Of a stretch of 38,133 nucleotides of DNA, positions 8,301 through 16,208 are shown one piece after another. The stretch comes from Candidatus Izemoplasma sp. (GTDB lineage: Bacteria; Bacillota_I; Bacilli_A; Izemoplasmatales; Izemoplasmataceae), in the NCBI GenBank assembly GCA_007117885.1, contig SKFS01000146.1, positions 1 through 38,133 on the forward strand, written 5' to 3'. The notes under the pieces are model-generated. The model ran no database searches, was not told where the DNA came from, and saw only the letters and a program-made list of their open reading frames with translations. The translations under genes were made by a program, and so were the position numbers. Each line of letters starts with the position of its first letter. Position 1 is the stretch's first letter.

Positions 8301-8906
8301 ATGGATTTTTTTGATGTTTACGCACTTATCACACTCGCGACATTTTATACATTGCTAATGAGTAAATCACTACTGCAACATAAACGAGGCAATCCTGTCA
8401 TATCTCTTGGAAAATCTAAAAATGGCTTTGCGAAGTACCTTGAACTCTTCTTTTATCTAGGCTTAGTATTTTTAACGTATCTCGTCATTATTGGGGCTTA
8501 TCAAATGAAGTTTTTCGGCGTCTTAGAGCTCTTTGTCCTTTTTAATACTTTGCCCACGCGGATACTAGCCTTTGTCCTACAAAATACCGCCATCGTTTTA
8601 TTTGCATTTGCCTTAGCGAGTTTCAAAGACGCTTGGCGCATCGGTGTTGATTATCATCAAAACCAGACTTTAGTAACAGAAGGGATTTTTAAGTACACAC
8701 GCAATCCAACTTACATTGCCATGAACTTGCTTTTCATCAGTTACTTTTTACTCTATGCAAACTTCTTCTTTTTAGGTTCAATGCTCTTCATTATCTTCGC
8801 CTTTCATCACCAAATCAAGAAAGAGGAGATTCTTTTAGAAAATGTCTTTAAAGATGACTACCTGCTTTACAAAAAACACACGCCGCGATATTTTTTTAAA
8901 AAATAA
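8301..8906 (+). CDS. Isoprenylcysteine carboxyl methyltransferase (ICMT/PEMT)-family membrane protein
   Basis: About 201 residues with four to five hydrophobic helices. The C-terminal half holds the family pattern LVTEGIFKYTRNPTYIAMNL, where RNPxY is the ICMT/phospholipid methyltransferase signature near the SAM site, followed by EE and a KKHTPRYF tail like the YxxRVPRF tail of the family. Bacterial members methylate small molecules or lipids, but few substrates are known. I start at 8301, where GGAG is 8 bases upstream; the track's GTG at 8292 overlaps the ribosome site. TATAAT at 8274-8279 may be its -10. No functional link to the neighbours is evident. Confidence 0.75.
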   Translation: MDFFDVYALITLATFYTLLMSKSLLQHKRGNPVISLGKSKNGFAKYLELFFYLGLVFLTYLVIIGAYQMKFFGVLELFVLFNTLPTRILAFVLQNTAIVLFAFALASFKDAWRIGVDYHQNQTLVTEGIFKYTRNPTYIAMNLLFISYFLLYANFFFLGSMLFIIFAFHHQIKKEEILLENVFKDDYLLYKKHTPRYFFKK

Positions 8907-8934
8907 CCAATAAAAACGCACATTCAATGGTTAT
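8903..8934. repeat. 7-bp inverted repeat upstream of the ECF sigma gene
   Basis: ATAACCA (8903-8909) and TGGTTAT (8928-8934) are perfect inverted repeats separated by 18 bases. No T run follows, so it is not a convincing terminator. The right arm merges with TATACT (8932-8937), a possible -10 for the sigma gene, so it may be a regulatory dyad. Confidence 0.4.
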
Positions 8935-8973
8935 ACTAGTGAAGGTGCCTTTTAGTAGGATAGAGGTGACACC

Positions 8974-9507
8974 GTGACAGAACAACCAATACAAGACTGG
9001 GTCAAACGTTTAAAAAATGGCGATAGAAGCGTTTTTGATGCGCTTTACGATGCCACTAAAACACATGTATACTACACAGTTTTAGTAATTCTTAAAGATG
9101 TTTCACTAACCGAAGACATTATGCAAGACACCTATTTAAAAATGCTTGAAAACATTCATCGCTACCAGCCTAAAAAACCCTTTAAAGCCTGGCTGGGTAC
9201 CATTGCAAAAAATCTTGCGATTAACGCATACCATAAGCAAAAACGCGAACATTCCATGCCTGAAGATGCCGAAGACTACCTCTTACCAAAAAGTGAATCA
9301 ACAAGTGAAAAGAGGTATTATCTACAGGAACTAATGCGCGTTTTAAACCCCGAAGAAAAAGAAGTTATCATCCGCTATGTGATTCTTGAAGAAAAGCATA
9401 AAGACATTGCTAAAGCGATGCACAAACCGCTTGGAACCATAACGTGGATGTATCAAAACGCACTAAAGAAATTACGAAAGGAAGCAGGTGAAAACCATGA
9501 AGAATGA
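8974..9507 (+). CDS. ECF-type RNA polymerase sigma factor
   Basis: A 177-residue sigma-70-family protein with only regions 2 and 4. Region 2 (about 15-90) contains the YDATKTHVYY...TEDIMQDTYLKMLENIHRY stretch and FKAWLGTIAKNLAINAYHKQKR. Region 4 (about 115-170) contains LNPEEKEVIIRYVILEEKHKDIAKAMHKPLGTITWMYQNALKKLRK. Initiation is at GTG 8974 with AGGTG 5 bases upstream. It overlaps the following membrane-protein gene by 11 bases, the usual arrangement for a sigma and its anti-sigma. It probably drives its own operon plus unknown targets. No classic ECF -35 motif (AAC type) is obvious upstream. Confidence 0.88.
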   Translation: MTEQPIQDWVKRLKNGDRSVFDALYDATKTHVYYTVLVILKDVSLTEDIMQDTYLKMLENIHRYQPKKPFKAWLGTIAKNLAINAYHKQKREHSMPEDAEDYLLPKSESTSEKRYYLQELMRVLNPEEKEVIIRYVILEEKHKDIAKAMHKPLGTITWMYQNALKKLRKEAGENHEE

Positions 9508-10267
9508 AAAACTTTTCCAGCAAATTCGCCAACACGCTGAAAGAGATGTGCCGGATTTAACGTCAAAAATCAAACACAATGAGCGCTTTTTAACCCCAAC
9601 AAAACGCCCAAGTTTTACTGCGTTTTTTAAGCGTCCGGTTCCTGTTTTCTCTGCACTGAGTCTTGTTTTAGTGGTTCTCTTCATCTTTATCTTAACCCCG
9701 TCGCAAGACGTTTTAGCGACCAGCACGGTTTACCTCGAAATTAATCCAGCGATTCAAATCGATTTGGATGAAGACGATCAAGTCCTCAGAATCATTCCCC
9801 TTAATGAAGACGCGAGCGAGCTAATTAAAGAACTCAACTCGACGCATCGACAAGATGTCATTGTTGCTATCGACAAAATTATCGAGAAAGCCATTGAAAA
9901 AGGGTATCTAAGTGAAGAGCATCCAGTCGTTCTTTTTGATATTCTGAGCAATCATTCAAACTTAGTAGAGCGTTTGAACACTCGCATTCAAGACCGTATT
10001 CCTGAAATTGCCCAACAACGATTACCGAATTTGGATATGGTTCGAGGCAATGCCCATAGTAGAGATGATGAAAACAATGCCATACAACCTGGTCAAAGAA
10101 TGCGCCATAACTTAATACTTACGCTACTCGATATGTATCCTGATGAGTTCACTTACGAAGAGCTCAGTACCTTATCAATGGGTGAGTTAAGACGCCTAAT
10201 GACTGAACATAACGCGGATGAAGACACGCCGCCAAATCGACCCCCGATGCCCAATCGGCCAAACTAA
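9497..10267 (+). CDS. RsgI-like membrane protein, probable anti-sigma factor of the adjacent ECF sigma
   Basis: A 256-residue single-pass protein: cytoplasmic N-tail (about 1-48), TM (49-66), and an extracytoplasmic domain. The segment after the TM (STVYLEINPAIQIDLDEDDQVLRIIPLNEDA, about 76-106) matches the middle domain of RsgI-type anti-sigma-I proteins (pattern 'LDINPSIE...NRxxxVLxxxxLNxDA'). A charged helical region and a proline-rich tail (PPNRPPMPNRP) follow. The N-tail is short and lacks a clear zinc anti-sigma or RsgI N-terminal motif, so sigma binding is inferred from gene overlap. ATG 9497 is preferred (AGGTG 6 bases upstream); GTG 9488 is also possible. Confidence 0.72.
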   Translation: MKNEKLFQQIRQHAERDVPDLTSKIKHNERFLTPTKRPSFTAFFKRPVPVFSALSLVLVVLFIFILTPSQDVLATSTVYLEINPAIQIDLDEDDQVLRIIPLNEDASELIKELNSTHRQDVIVAIDKIIEKAIEKGYLSEEHPVVLFDILSNHSNLVERLNTRIQDRIPEIAQQRLPNLDMVRGNAHSRDDENNAIQPGQRMRHNLILTLLDMYPDEFTYEELSTLSMGELRRLMTEHNADEDTPPNRPPMPNRPN

Positions 10268-10293
10268 AAGGATTCCAGAGAATCCTTTTTTTA
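10266..10293. terminator. Terminator after the sigma/anti-sigma operon
   Basis: AAAAGGATTC and GAATCCTTTT form a 10-bp stem with a CAGA loop and a T run. It also lies at the 3' end of the convergent SDR gene and may work both ways. Confidence 0.85.
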
Positions 10294-11121
10294 TCGCCAA
10301 GCGGCAATATCCTTTAGTGTTTTTTGATAAAGTAAATCTTGATGGTGAGTGTCATCGGCGTCAATGAGGTAGTTGTGGGCTTTTCTTAAGTGAAAATAAG
10401 GAGCTGGATGATTTTTTTGATAGACTAAAAAATCATAGGTGTCCACAGTATCGTTTGGATCATACCCTTTACGGGTAAACAATCGCCAAAAGAGTTTATA
10501 GATAAACGAAGTATCCTTCGTGCCAATTTCTGTTTTAACGCGCCCTGGATGAACGGTATAAAAACGCACCTTAGAAAACTCCTTTTTTTGACTTAACGCT
10601 AAGTTGAACATTAAGTTATAAAGTTTTGTGCGACAGTACGAACGAAATGCTTGATACCGTTTTACCGCCTCAATATCCTCGACATCAAACCTCGCCCGTG
10701 TATGGGCATCACTTCCAGTCGTAATAACATAACCGTTTCTAACTTTAAGTAAAGGGTAAAGCTCTAACGTAAAATAGGCGACAGCTAAATGGTTAACTTG
10801 ATACTGCCATTCAAACCCATCCTCAGTCAACCGCTTCTTTTGGGGAACAGTGGCGGCATTATTAATGAGGACATCAATGCCTTTAGCGTATTCAGTTTTT
10901 ATTTGATGGATGGCCTTCTGCATCGCATCGAAAGACGTGAAATCGGCAACGATCGTTTGGATTTCGACATTATATTTCGCTTTAATCATTGTCTTAATAT
11001 CTTCTAATCGATGCGCACTCCGCGCAACACCAATGACTGTTTCTTGTTTCTTAGCAAAGTGTTCGGCTAAGGCTTTACCAATCCCACTTGTCATACCTGT
11101 AATTACAATTGTTTTCTTCAT
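10291..11121 (-). CDS. Short-chain dehydrogenase/reductase, retinol-dehydrogenase-like
   Basis: A 276-residue SDR with TGMTSGIGKALA (cofactor motif), LINNAA, a serine-containing VITTGSDAH segment and YCRTK (catalytic Tyr-x3-Lys). The sequence style, with the post-catalytic VHPGRVKTEIG, resembles the RDH/WW-domain oxidoreductase subgroup of classical SDRs, which prefer NADP. The substrate is unknown. The start is the ATG at 11121 with AGGTG 6 bases upstream; the track's earlier GTG overlaps that site. A minus-strand TATAAT (complement of 11154-11159) lies about 30 bases upstream. It is divergent from the Spx/ArsC-like gene. Confidence 0.85.
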   Translation of the reverse strand: MKKTIVITGMTSGIGKALAEHFAKKQETVIGVARSAHRLEDIKTMIKAKYNVEIQTIVADFTSFDAMQKAIHQIKTEYAKGIDVLINNAATVPQKKRLTEDGFEWQYQVNHLAVAYFTLELYPLLKVRNGYVITTGSDAHTRARFDVEDIEAVKRYQAFRSYCRTKLYNLMFNLALSQKKEFSKVRFYTVHPGRVKTEIGTKDTSFIYKLFWRLFTRKGYDPNDTVDTYDFLVYQKNHPAPYFHLRKAHNYLIDADDTHHQDLLYQKTLKDIAAWR

Positions 11122-11259
11122 AACGTTCACCTGTCATTTATTCTTGTATGCTTATTATACCACGTAACGGCTTAAACGGTCGCACGACATTCGCCTTATA
11201 GTATTCACTTATGGTATACTGTAGATAATAAACCGATACCACTGTAAAAGGAGAAGACA

Positions 11260-11610
11260 ATGATATTATTTATCGAGTATCCCCCTTGTTCAACCTGTAA
11301 GAAAGCGAAAAAATTTCTCAATGAACACAAACTGCCTTTTGTCGCGCGTCATATCGTCGATGAGACCCCTACCAAAGATGAATTAGCAGTTTGGTTTGCA
11401 GCTAGTAATCTACCGATTAAACGGTTCTTTAATACGAGTGGGCAAGTTTACCGCGAGCTCAACCTTAAAGAGCGCATTGATTCCATGAGTGACGATGAGC
11501 TGCTTACGCTTTTAAGCGAAAACGGCATGTTAATCAAGCGGCCTCTACTTATTCAAGGGTCACGCGTTCTCGTTGGTTTTAAGGAAAAAGAGTATCTATC
11601 ATTAACGTAG
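11260..11610 (+). CDS. ArsC/Spx/YffB-family thioredoxin-fold protein
   Basis: A 116-residue protein of the ArsC/Spx family. It starts with a thioredoxin-like strand and a CSTC redox motif (C10, C13), followed by family landmarks FNTSG, a DELLTLLSENGMLIKRPLL stretch and a C-terminal VGF...Y. Family members include arsenate reductase, the RNA-polymerase-binding regulator Spx and YffB/YusI proteins. No arsenic genes are nearby and the Spx RPI motif is replaced by KRP, so it is safest to call it an uncharacterised family member. TATACT at 11215-11220 may be the -10, and AAGGAGA precedes the ATG. Confidence 0.82.
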   Translation: MILFIEYPPCSTCKKAKKFLNEHKLPFVARHIVDETPTKDELAVWFAASNLPIKRFFNTSGQVYRELNLKERIDSMSDDELLTLLSENGMLIKRPLLIQGSRVLVGFKEKEYLSLT

Positions 11611-11640
11611 ACATGGGTGTTTTACATGTCTATTTTTTTA
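11608..11640 (+). terminator. Terminator of the ArsC/Spx-like gene
   Basis: TAGACATG and CATGTCTA form an 8-bp stem that begins at the stop codon, followed by seven T residues. Confidence 0.8.
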
Positions 11641-11642
11641 TC

Positions 11643-11665
11643 AAAAAAGACGCTAAAAGCGTCTT
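11643..11665 (-). terminator. Terminator of tRNA-Thr
   Basis: Minus strand: AAGACGCT and AGCGTCTT form an 8-bp stem with a 3-base loop followed by a T run, 12 bases after the tRNA 3' end. Confidence 0.8.
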
Positions 11666-11677
11666 ATTTAGTTCGGA

Positions 11678-11754
11678 TGGTGCCGCATGCTGGACTCGAA
11701 CCAGCAACCTCTTCCTTACCATGGAATTGCTCTACCTGTTGGAGCTAATGCGGC
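11678..11754 (-). tRNA. tRNA-Thr (anticodon GGT)
   Basis: The minus strand folds as a canonical cloverleaf: acceptor GCCGCAT/ATGCGGC, D arm GCTC...GAGC, anticodon arm with loop ATGGTAA (GGT, reads ACC/ACT), T arm GCTGG-TTCGAGT-CCAGC, discriminator A and an encoded CCA. The first anticodon-stem pair (A-G) is a mismatch. The ORF track entry over this region is a spurious translation of the tRNA. Confidence 0.95.
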
Positions 11755-11772
11755 GACTTATTAACTTAAAAC

Positions 11773-11801
11773 ATTTTAACACAAATCCATCCTTGTGAAA
11801 A
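11773..11801 (-). promoter_or_regulatory. Promoter of tRNA-Thr
   Basis: Minus strand TTTTCA, 17 bases, then TAAAAT, placing the start about 12 bases before the tRNA. Confidence 0.5.
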
Positions 11802-11819
11802 GACTTTTAATAAAAAATA

Positions 11820-12146
11820 TCAAACCTCAACAAAGACGACCTCTTTTTCAATTTTCGTCTTAAAAGTTTTTGCTTTTTTTGTGGGCATTTTAATAAATAA
11901 AATCTTAGCCTTTTCTTGTATTTCCCCCGTCTTTACATCAATTTGAGCATGATGTTTTGGGCATTCAATAACCCCGTTCTGGTAACTTCCTTTTGCGAGT
12001 GACGCCCCTAAATGTGGACAGCGGTCATCGATCGCAAAAACGTGTCCTTGATCGTAAACTAGTAAAATCGGCTGATTATTTACGTTCACCCTAAGCAATG
12101 ATTGTTTTTCAAAATCTTTAAGCGAGCATGTTTTTTCCCAAGCCAT
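11820..12146 (-). CDS. Small Rieske [2Fe-2S] ferredoxin-like protein
   Basis: A 108-residue single-domain Rieske protein. The cluster ligands are visible as C43-P-H45-LG and C62-PK-H65-H (pattern CxH...CxxH). It resembles the small ferredoxin subunits of Rieske oxygenases and NirD-like proteins. No oxygenase or nitrite reductase partner is nearby, so its redox partner is unknown. The start is the ATG at 12146, because AGAGGTGG lies immediately upstream and is covered by the longer track ORF. A tRNA-Thr gene follows on the same strand. Confidence 0.88.
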   Translation of the reverse strand: MAWEKTCSLKDFEKQSLLRVNVNNQPILLVYDQGHVFAIDDRCPHLGASLAKGSYQNGVIECPKHHAQIDVKTGEIQEKAKILFIKMPTKKAKTFKTKIEKEVVFVEV

Positions 12147-12204
12147 AGTGCCACCTCTTTTCATTTATAGTATACACGAAAAAGCGAATTTGATAAATAT
12201 CTCC

Positions 12205-12232
12205 TTGAAACATCGGAAACTTTTGATACAAT
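12205..12232 (+). promoter_or_regulatory. Promoter of the nucleoside kinase gene
   Basis: TTGAAA (12205-12210), 16 bases, TACAAT (12227-12232). The start codon is 32 bases downstream with AAGGACGTG as ribosome site. Confidence 0.6.
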
Positions 12233-12263
12233 AGATATACAGCTTTAAAAAGGACGTGAAACA

Positions 12264-13904
12264 ATGTTTAAGCTAAACTATAATAACCAGCAAAAAGACT
12301 ATAATGAAAAAGCTAAATTGATCAATCTCATTGATGATCCAAAAAAGGATTATTTTGTGGCGCTTGTGAACAATCGTTTGAGAGAATTAACATATGAGGT
12401 CGATTATGATGCAAGCATTGAGTTTCTAGACTCCACGAATCAAGAAGCTATTTTCACTTATGAAGCCAGTTTAAGGTATCTCGTTGCGATGGCCTTTCAT
12501 AAACTTTATCCCCACTTAACTTTTAAATTTAACTACAGTATCTCGCGTACAACGTTTTGCCACATTCTTGATGTTGAGGATTCTACAGAAGTTCGAACCA
12601 TCGTCAAAAATCTAAAACAAGAAATGCAGCGACTCGTAGACCTAGACTTGCCTATTGAACGGATTGAGATGTCGAATGAGGACGCGATTAAATTTTATCA
12701 AAAACACGGGTATCAAGATAAAATTGATATTATTCAGTACCGACCTGAAGACACGGTGCATTTCTATCAATGTGGTAGTTACTTAAATTACATGTATAAC
12801 TTAATGGTACCTTCGACAGGCTATTTAAAAAGCTTTGATTTACGGTTTTACTCTCCAGGCTTTTTAATTCAGTATCCACGTGCTGAAACCAACGGCAAAA
12901 TCCCTCCTTTTGAAGACGCCCCCATCTATGGTCGAACTTTACGTGATGCCAATCGTTGGGCTGAACGCATTGATGCAAACACGATTGCTAAAATGAATGA
13001 ACATGCGGCGAGCAGCTCCATGGTCGAGTTCGTTCATATGAATGAGAGTAAGCACAATCAAATGATTGCCGAAATCGGCAAAAAGATTCTTGATGATCAT
13101 GAAAACATCCGTTTAATCGCCATTGCGGGTCCGTCGTCGAGTGGTAAAACGACTTTCTCAACGCGGTTACGTATTGAGTTGATGACCTTAGGGTTAAAGC
13201 CGATTATGATTTCTTTAGATGATTATTATTTAAATCGTGAACAGCTTGTTCCTGATGAGAACGGTAAAATTGATTTAGAGCATCTCAACACGCTCGATAT
13301 CGAACTATTTAACCAAAATATGCTTGATCTTATCGATGGTAAAGTTGTTGAAATCCCCCACTTTGACTTCGTGGAAAAACGTCGCTCTGGCTATCGAAAA
13401 GTAAAGATTTCTCCTGAAAGTCCAATTATTATCGAAGGGATTCATGCCTTAAACGAAGAGTTGACGACGCTCATACCAAAACACCAGAAATTTAAAATTT
13501 TCATTAGTCCGCAGCTACAAATAAACATCGATAACCACAATCCTATCGGCATCACGAGTTTACGACTGTTACGTCGAATCGTTAGAGATCGTAAGTTCCG
13601 TAACTCACCCGCTTCACGGACGATCTCAATGTGGCCAAACGTTCGTCAGGGCGAGTTCAAATGGATTTATCCGCATCAAGAAGGCGCTGATTATATTTTT
13701 AACAGTGGCTTAGCATATGAACTCTGTGTGATGAAAAAATACGCTTTAGATACGTTGATGGAAATTCCTCGTGATAGTGAATATTTTATCACAGCGAACC
13801 GGTTAATTAAGTTTCTTAAGTACTTCAACGATATTCCCGATGATGTCGTCCCATGTAACTCACTTCTCAGAGAGTTTATCGGTGGCAGTTGTTTTGAAGT
13901 TTAA
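12264..13904 (+). CDS. Nucleoside (uridine-like) kinase with N-terminal TGS/ThrRS-like domains
   Basis: A 546-residue protein of a Bacillota-typical architecture. The N-terminal half resembles the TGS and editing-type second additional domain of threonyl-tRNA synthetase (YEASLRYLVAMAFHKLYP...). The C-terminal half is a phosphoribulokinase/uridine-kinase P-loop domain with Walker A GPSSSGKTT (289-297), the following DDYYLNRE motif and IIIEGIHAL. It likely phosphorylates uridine/cytidine or a related nucleoside. The catalytic motifs look intact. The function of the ThrRS-like part is not known to me. It is monocistronic, with its own promoter and terminator. Confidence 0.85.
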   Translation: MFKLNYNNQQKDYNEKAKLINLIDDPKKDYFVALVNNRLRELTYEVDYDASIEFLDSTNQEAIFTYEASLRYLVAMAFHKLYPHLTFKFNYSISRTTFCHILDVEDSTEVRTIVKNLKQEMQRLVDLDLPIERIEMSNEDAIKFYQKHGYQDKIDIIQYRPEDTVHFYQCGSYLNYMYNLMVPSTGYLKSFDLRFYSPGFLIQYPRAETNGKIPPFEDAPIYGRTLRDANRWAERIDANTIAKMNEHAASSSMVEFVHMNESKHNQMIAEIGKKILDDHENIRLIAIAGPSSSGKTTFSTRLRIELMTLGLKPIMISLDDYYLNREQLVPDENGKIDLEHLNTLDIELFNQNMLDLIDGKVVEIPHFDFVEKRRSGYRKVKISPESPIIIEGIHALNEELTTLIPKHQKFKIFISPQLQINIDNHNPIGITSLRLLRRIVRDRKFRNSPASRTISMWPNVRQGEFKWIYPHQEGADYIFNSGLAYELCVMKKYALDTLMEIPRDSEYFITANRLIKFLKYFNDIPDDVVPCNSLLREFIGGSCFEV

Positions 13905-13935
13905 AAAAAGCCTGGAAATTTTTCAGGCTTTTTTC
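13903..13935. terminator. Terminator between convergent kinase and GGDEF genes
   Basis: AAAAAAGCCTG and CAGGCTTTTTT pair with an A/T-rich loop. The hairpin starts at the kinase stop and overlaps the last codons of the opposing gene. Confidence 0.8.
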
Positions 13936-15443
13936 TTTTCGATAAGGTCGAGTATTTTTTGCCGATACATAGGTGAACGATTCGACTTCATTTTGTAGAG
14001 CTCTTTGTCTGCTCTAGACAAAATTTTATCCATAGACTCTCTATCTTTTCGATAGGCGACACCGTAGGATATGCTCACATGATTCTCAATACTCTGATCA
14101 TAAACATTTTCATCGATCGTGTTGGCAACTTTGTGTAAATCAATGGACTCTGTTGACTTAAACATCAGCAGAAACTCATCGCCACCTAAACGAATTGCTA
14201 AACCGTCTTCTTGATGACTAAACTCCTTTAAAACTTTAGCTAAACGAATAATCCAAGCATCGCCTTTCTCATGGCCATAGTAATCATTGAGTAGTTTCAA
14301 GCCATTTAAGTCAAGCATAATGACCCCTAAATATGGGTAATTCTTTTCATATTCATCGCGTCTTTCTTCAAAATAATTGCGGTTGTATAGCTCAGTCATT
14401 TGATCGTAGCTTCGTAAATAATTAAGATTGTGTACAAGTTCAACCAACTGAGTTTCATCATACATGAGGATTAGTTGGCCTTTTTTCTTAAACAACGAGA
14501 GCTCTAAAACTTGTTTTCGTGTATAAAGATAAGGTTTATTCTCAATATAGACGCCATCTTTAACTTCATCAAAGTGTTCATATACAATGGCTTGCGCTTG
14601 AATAACTCTAAGAAATTCATCGACGGTGGTTGGGGTTTCATCGTTTTTGAAGAAGCGCTGAACATTGACAGAATACTCTAAAATCATCCCATTGTGATCG
14701 GCAATAATCATCATTTCACGCATTGAGTCAATCACTTCCTTACGACCACGGTTAAGAAGATTTAAATGAAAATCCCGTTTATACACAGCAAAATATAATG
14801 CAAAACCAAATAAGACAAGGGCTAAATAGGTTGGATCTATGTAGAAATTGTAAATAAAAAGATGTGTAAAGTTAAGCGTTAATCCTACCGTAACAGTGAT
14901 AATGATAAGGTAAAAAGAAACTTCATCAACTTCTTTTTGTGCAGGTTGGCGCAAATATTTAAGCAATCGCACTAAAAAGGTAATGATAATACTATAACAA
15001 AACGCGGTGTGGACAAAAAAGAACCAACCCAGTTCAGAATAGATTAAATCATCAATGCTGGAGATTGCCGAGATTTCGATATTGATTAATGCTTGATGCA
15101 ATGGATTAGTTAAAGAAACGAGTGCAATCACAACAAAATAGGTTACAAACACACCATTAAGCCACATGGGAGTTTTATTTTGAGTGAACGTTTGAACGGT
15201 TTCAAAAGCATAATATACAATTAAGAAAACTGTTGGATAAATCAGCAACAGAAGATAATAGTTTAAAATGATACCATCAATCACATAAAACGCGAAAATT
15301 AAGAGCGTCCAAATAAAAATGACTTGCATTAAATGTCTTAGTGCACGGTATTTCAAAACTTGTTTATACTGATTGAGTATAATAACAGGAATAAACGATA
15401 AAAATCCAAATGCAATGAGGACACTGCCGGCAATAATATCCAT
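13923..15443 (-). CDS. Membrane-bound diguanylate cyclase (7TM-PAS-GGDEF)
   Basis: A 506-residue protein. The N-terminal 225 residues form about seven hydrophobic helices like the 7TM sensor module found before histidine kinases and GGDEF domains. A PAS-like region follows (about 240-330, MMIIADHNGMILEYSVNVQRFF), then a GGDEF domain (about 345-500, signature GGDEF at 420; YDQMTELYNRNYFEE and DLNGLKLLNDYYGHEKGD also present). It should make c-di-GMP. No RxxD inhibitory site is seen ahead of the signature. It starts 11 bases after YaaA, and its AAGGAG site overlaps the YaaA stop, so the two are cotranscribed. Confidence 0.88.
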   Translation of the reverse strand: MDIIAGSVLIAFGFLSFIPVIILNQYKQVLKYRALRHLMQVIFIWTLLIFAFYVIDGIILNYYLLLLIYPTVFLIVYYAFETVQTFTQNKTPMWLNGVFVTYFVVIALVSLTNPLHQALINIEISAISSIDDLIYSELGWFFFVHTAFCYSIIITFLVRLLKYLRQPAQKEVDEVSFYLIIITVTVGLTLNFTHLFIYNFYIDPTYLALVLFGFALYFAVYKRDFHLNLLNRGRKEVIDSMREMMIIADHNGMILEYSVNVQRFFKNDETPTTVDEFLRVIQAQAIVYEHFDEVKDGVYIENKPYLYTRKQVLELSLFKKKGQLILMYDETQLVELVHNLNYLRSYDQMTELYNRNYFEERRDEYEKNYPYLGVIMLDLNGLKLLNDYYGHEKGDAWIIRLAKVLKEFSHQEDGLAIRLGGDEFLLMFKSTESIDLHKVANTIDENVYDQSIENHVSISYGVAYRKDRESMDKILSRADKELYKMKSNRSPMYRQKILDLIEKKKA

Positions 15444-15454
15444 AGTTTGGCTCC

Positions 15455-16159
15455 TTAAGTCCGTTTAGTATAGATTATCTTGTTTTTATCGGATAGAGTT
15501 TCTTGATACTGATAGCCATTTTCGCAATAACTTTTTAAAGTCGTTTCTGATAAGGATTTTTCACTCGCTAAATAGCGTAAATACTGCCCGCGTTGTTGCT
15601 TAACTTCCATAGCGTTTTTTTTGTGTTTACCACGAGCATCTACAGTGAAGAAATCCACGGTGATAATGGTTAACCGCGCGTCAAGAGTTTCACTATACTC
15701 CTTTGACGCCAAGTTAAGTACCGTTTGGTTTTCTAATGTGTTATAAAGGGGTTCCCGCCAATAATCCTTAAGAGGGCGGCCAATCTCAACATTCATCGGC
15801 AAGCGATACAAGCCAATCGTATCACTCGGCCTCAGCAAACCGTATAGACCACTCATAATAAAGAGATGTTGATCAAGAAAATCACGGCTCGATGCCGACA
15901 AACTGTTGATATCAAGCGCTTTAAACTGAGCACCCGTGTAACTCCATAATGCCTTTGAGTTTTCTTCGAAATGACTAAAGCGACGGTGATTCTCTTCGGC
16001 GATTTTTCGACTCGACTGATACAGTTTCTCAAGCGCTTCGACTGTGTAGTTTCTAAGCTCACCTAATAAAGTCTCTTTCTCTTTTTGAAAAAGACACTTT
16101 TGCGGGCGATCCGCGCTGACCCTTCTCATTGTTTTTGATGGTGAAATCACAATTTTCAT
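15455..16159 (-). CDS. yaaA: YaaA-family peroxide stress / DNA-binding protein
   Basis: A 234-residue YaaA (UPF0246) protein, slightly shorter than E. coli YaaA. Recognised by MKIVISPSKTM at the start, LWSYTGAQFKALD and the MSGLYGLLRPSDTIGLYRLPMNVEIG block. YaaA in E. coli lowers intracellular iron and damage under hydrogen peroxide. I use the ATG at 16159 with GGGTGG upstream; the track's longer start falls in a TATGAT that looks like its own -10. It is the first gene of a two-gene unit with a diguanylate cyclase, an unusual pairing. Confidence 0.9.
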   Translation of the reverse strand: MKIVISPSKTMRRVSADRPQKCLFQKEKETLLGELRNYTVEALEKLYQSSRKIAEENHRRFSHFEENSKALWSYTGAQFKALDINSLSASSRDFLDQHLFIMSGLYGLLRPSDTIGLYRLPMNVEIGRPLKDYWREPLYNTLENQTVLNLASKEYSETLDARLTIITVDFFTVDARGKHKKNAMEVKQQRGQYLRYLASEKSLSETTLKSYCENGYQYQETLSDKNKIIYTKRT

Positions 16160-16184
16160 AAAACCACCCAACTCTATCATATCA

Positions 16185-16208
16185 CAAAAAAACCGATTAC
16201 TCGGTTTT
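16185..16208 (-). terminator. Terminator of msrB
   Basis: Minus strand: AAAACCGA and TCGGTTTT form an 8-bp stem with a 4-base loop followed by T residues. The msrB stop codon lies in the loop. Confidence 0.75.

Noticed and set aside
11260-11610. Arsenate reductase ArsC
   Set aside because: Family membership is clear, but no arsenic transporter or ArsR gene is nearby and the active-site context (CSTC) is shared by Spx and YffB proteins.
11613-11798. ORF track protein of 61 residues downstream of the ArsC/Spx-like gene
   Set aside because: It is a translation across a terminator and the antisense of tRNA-Thr; ACWTRTSNLF is a common artefact of tRNA genes.
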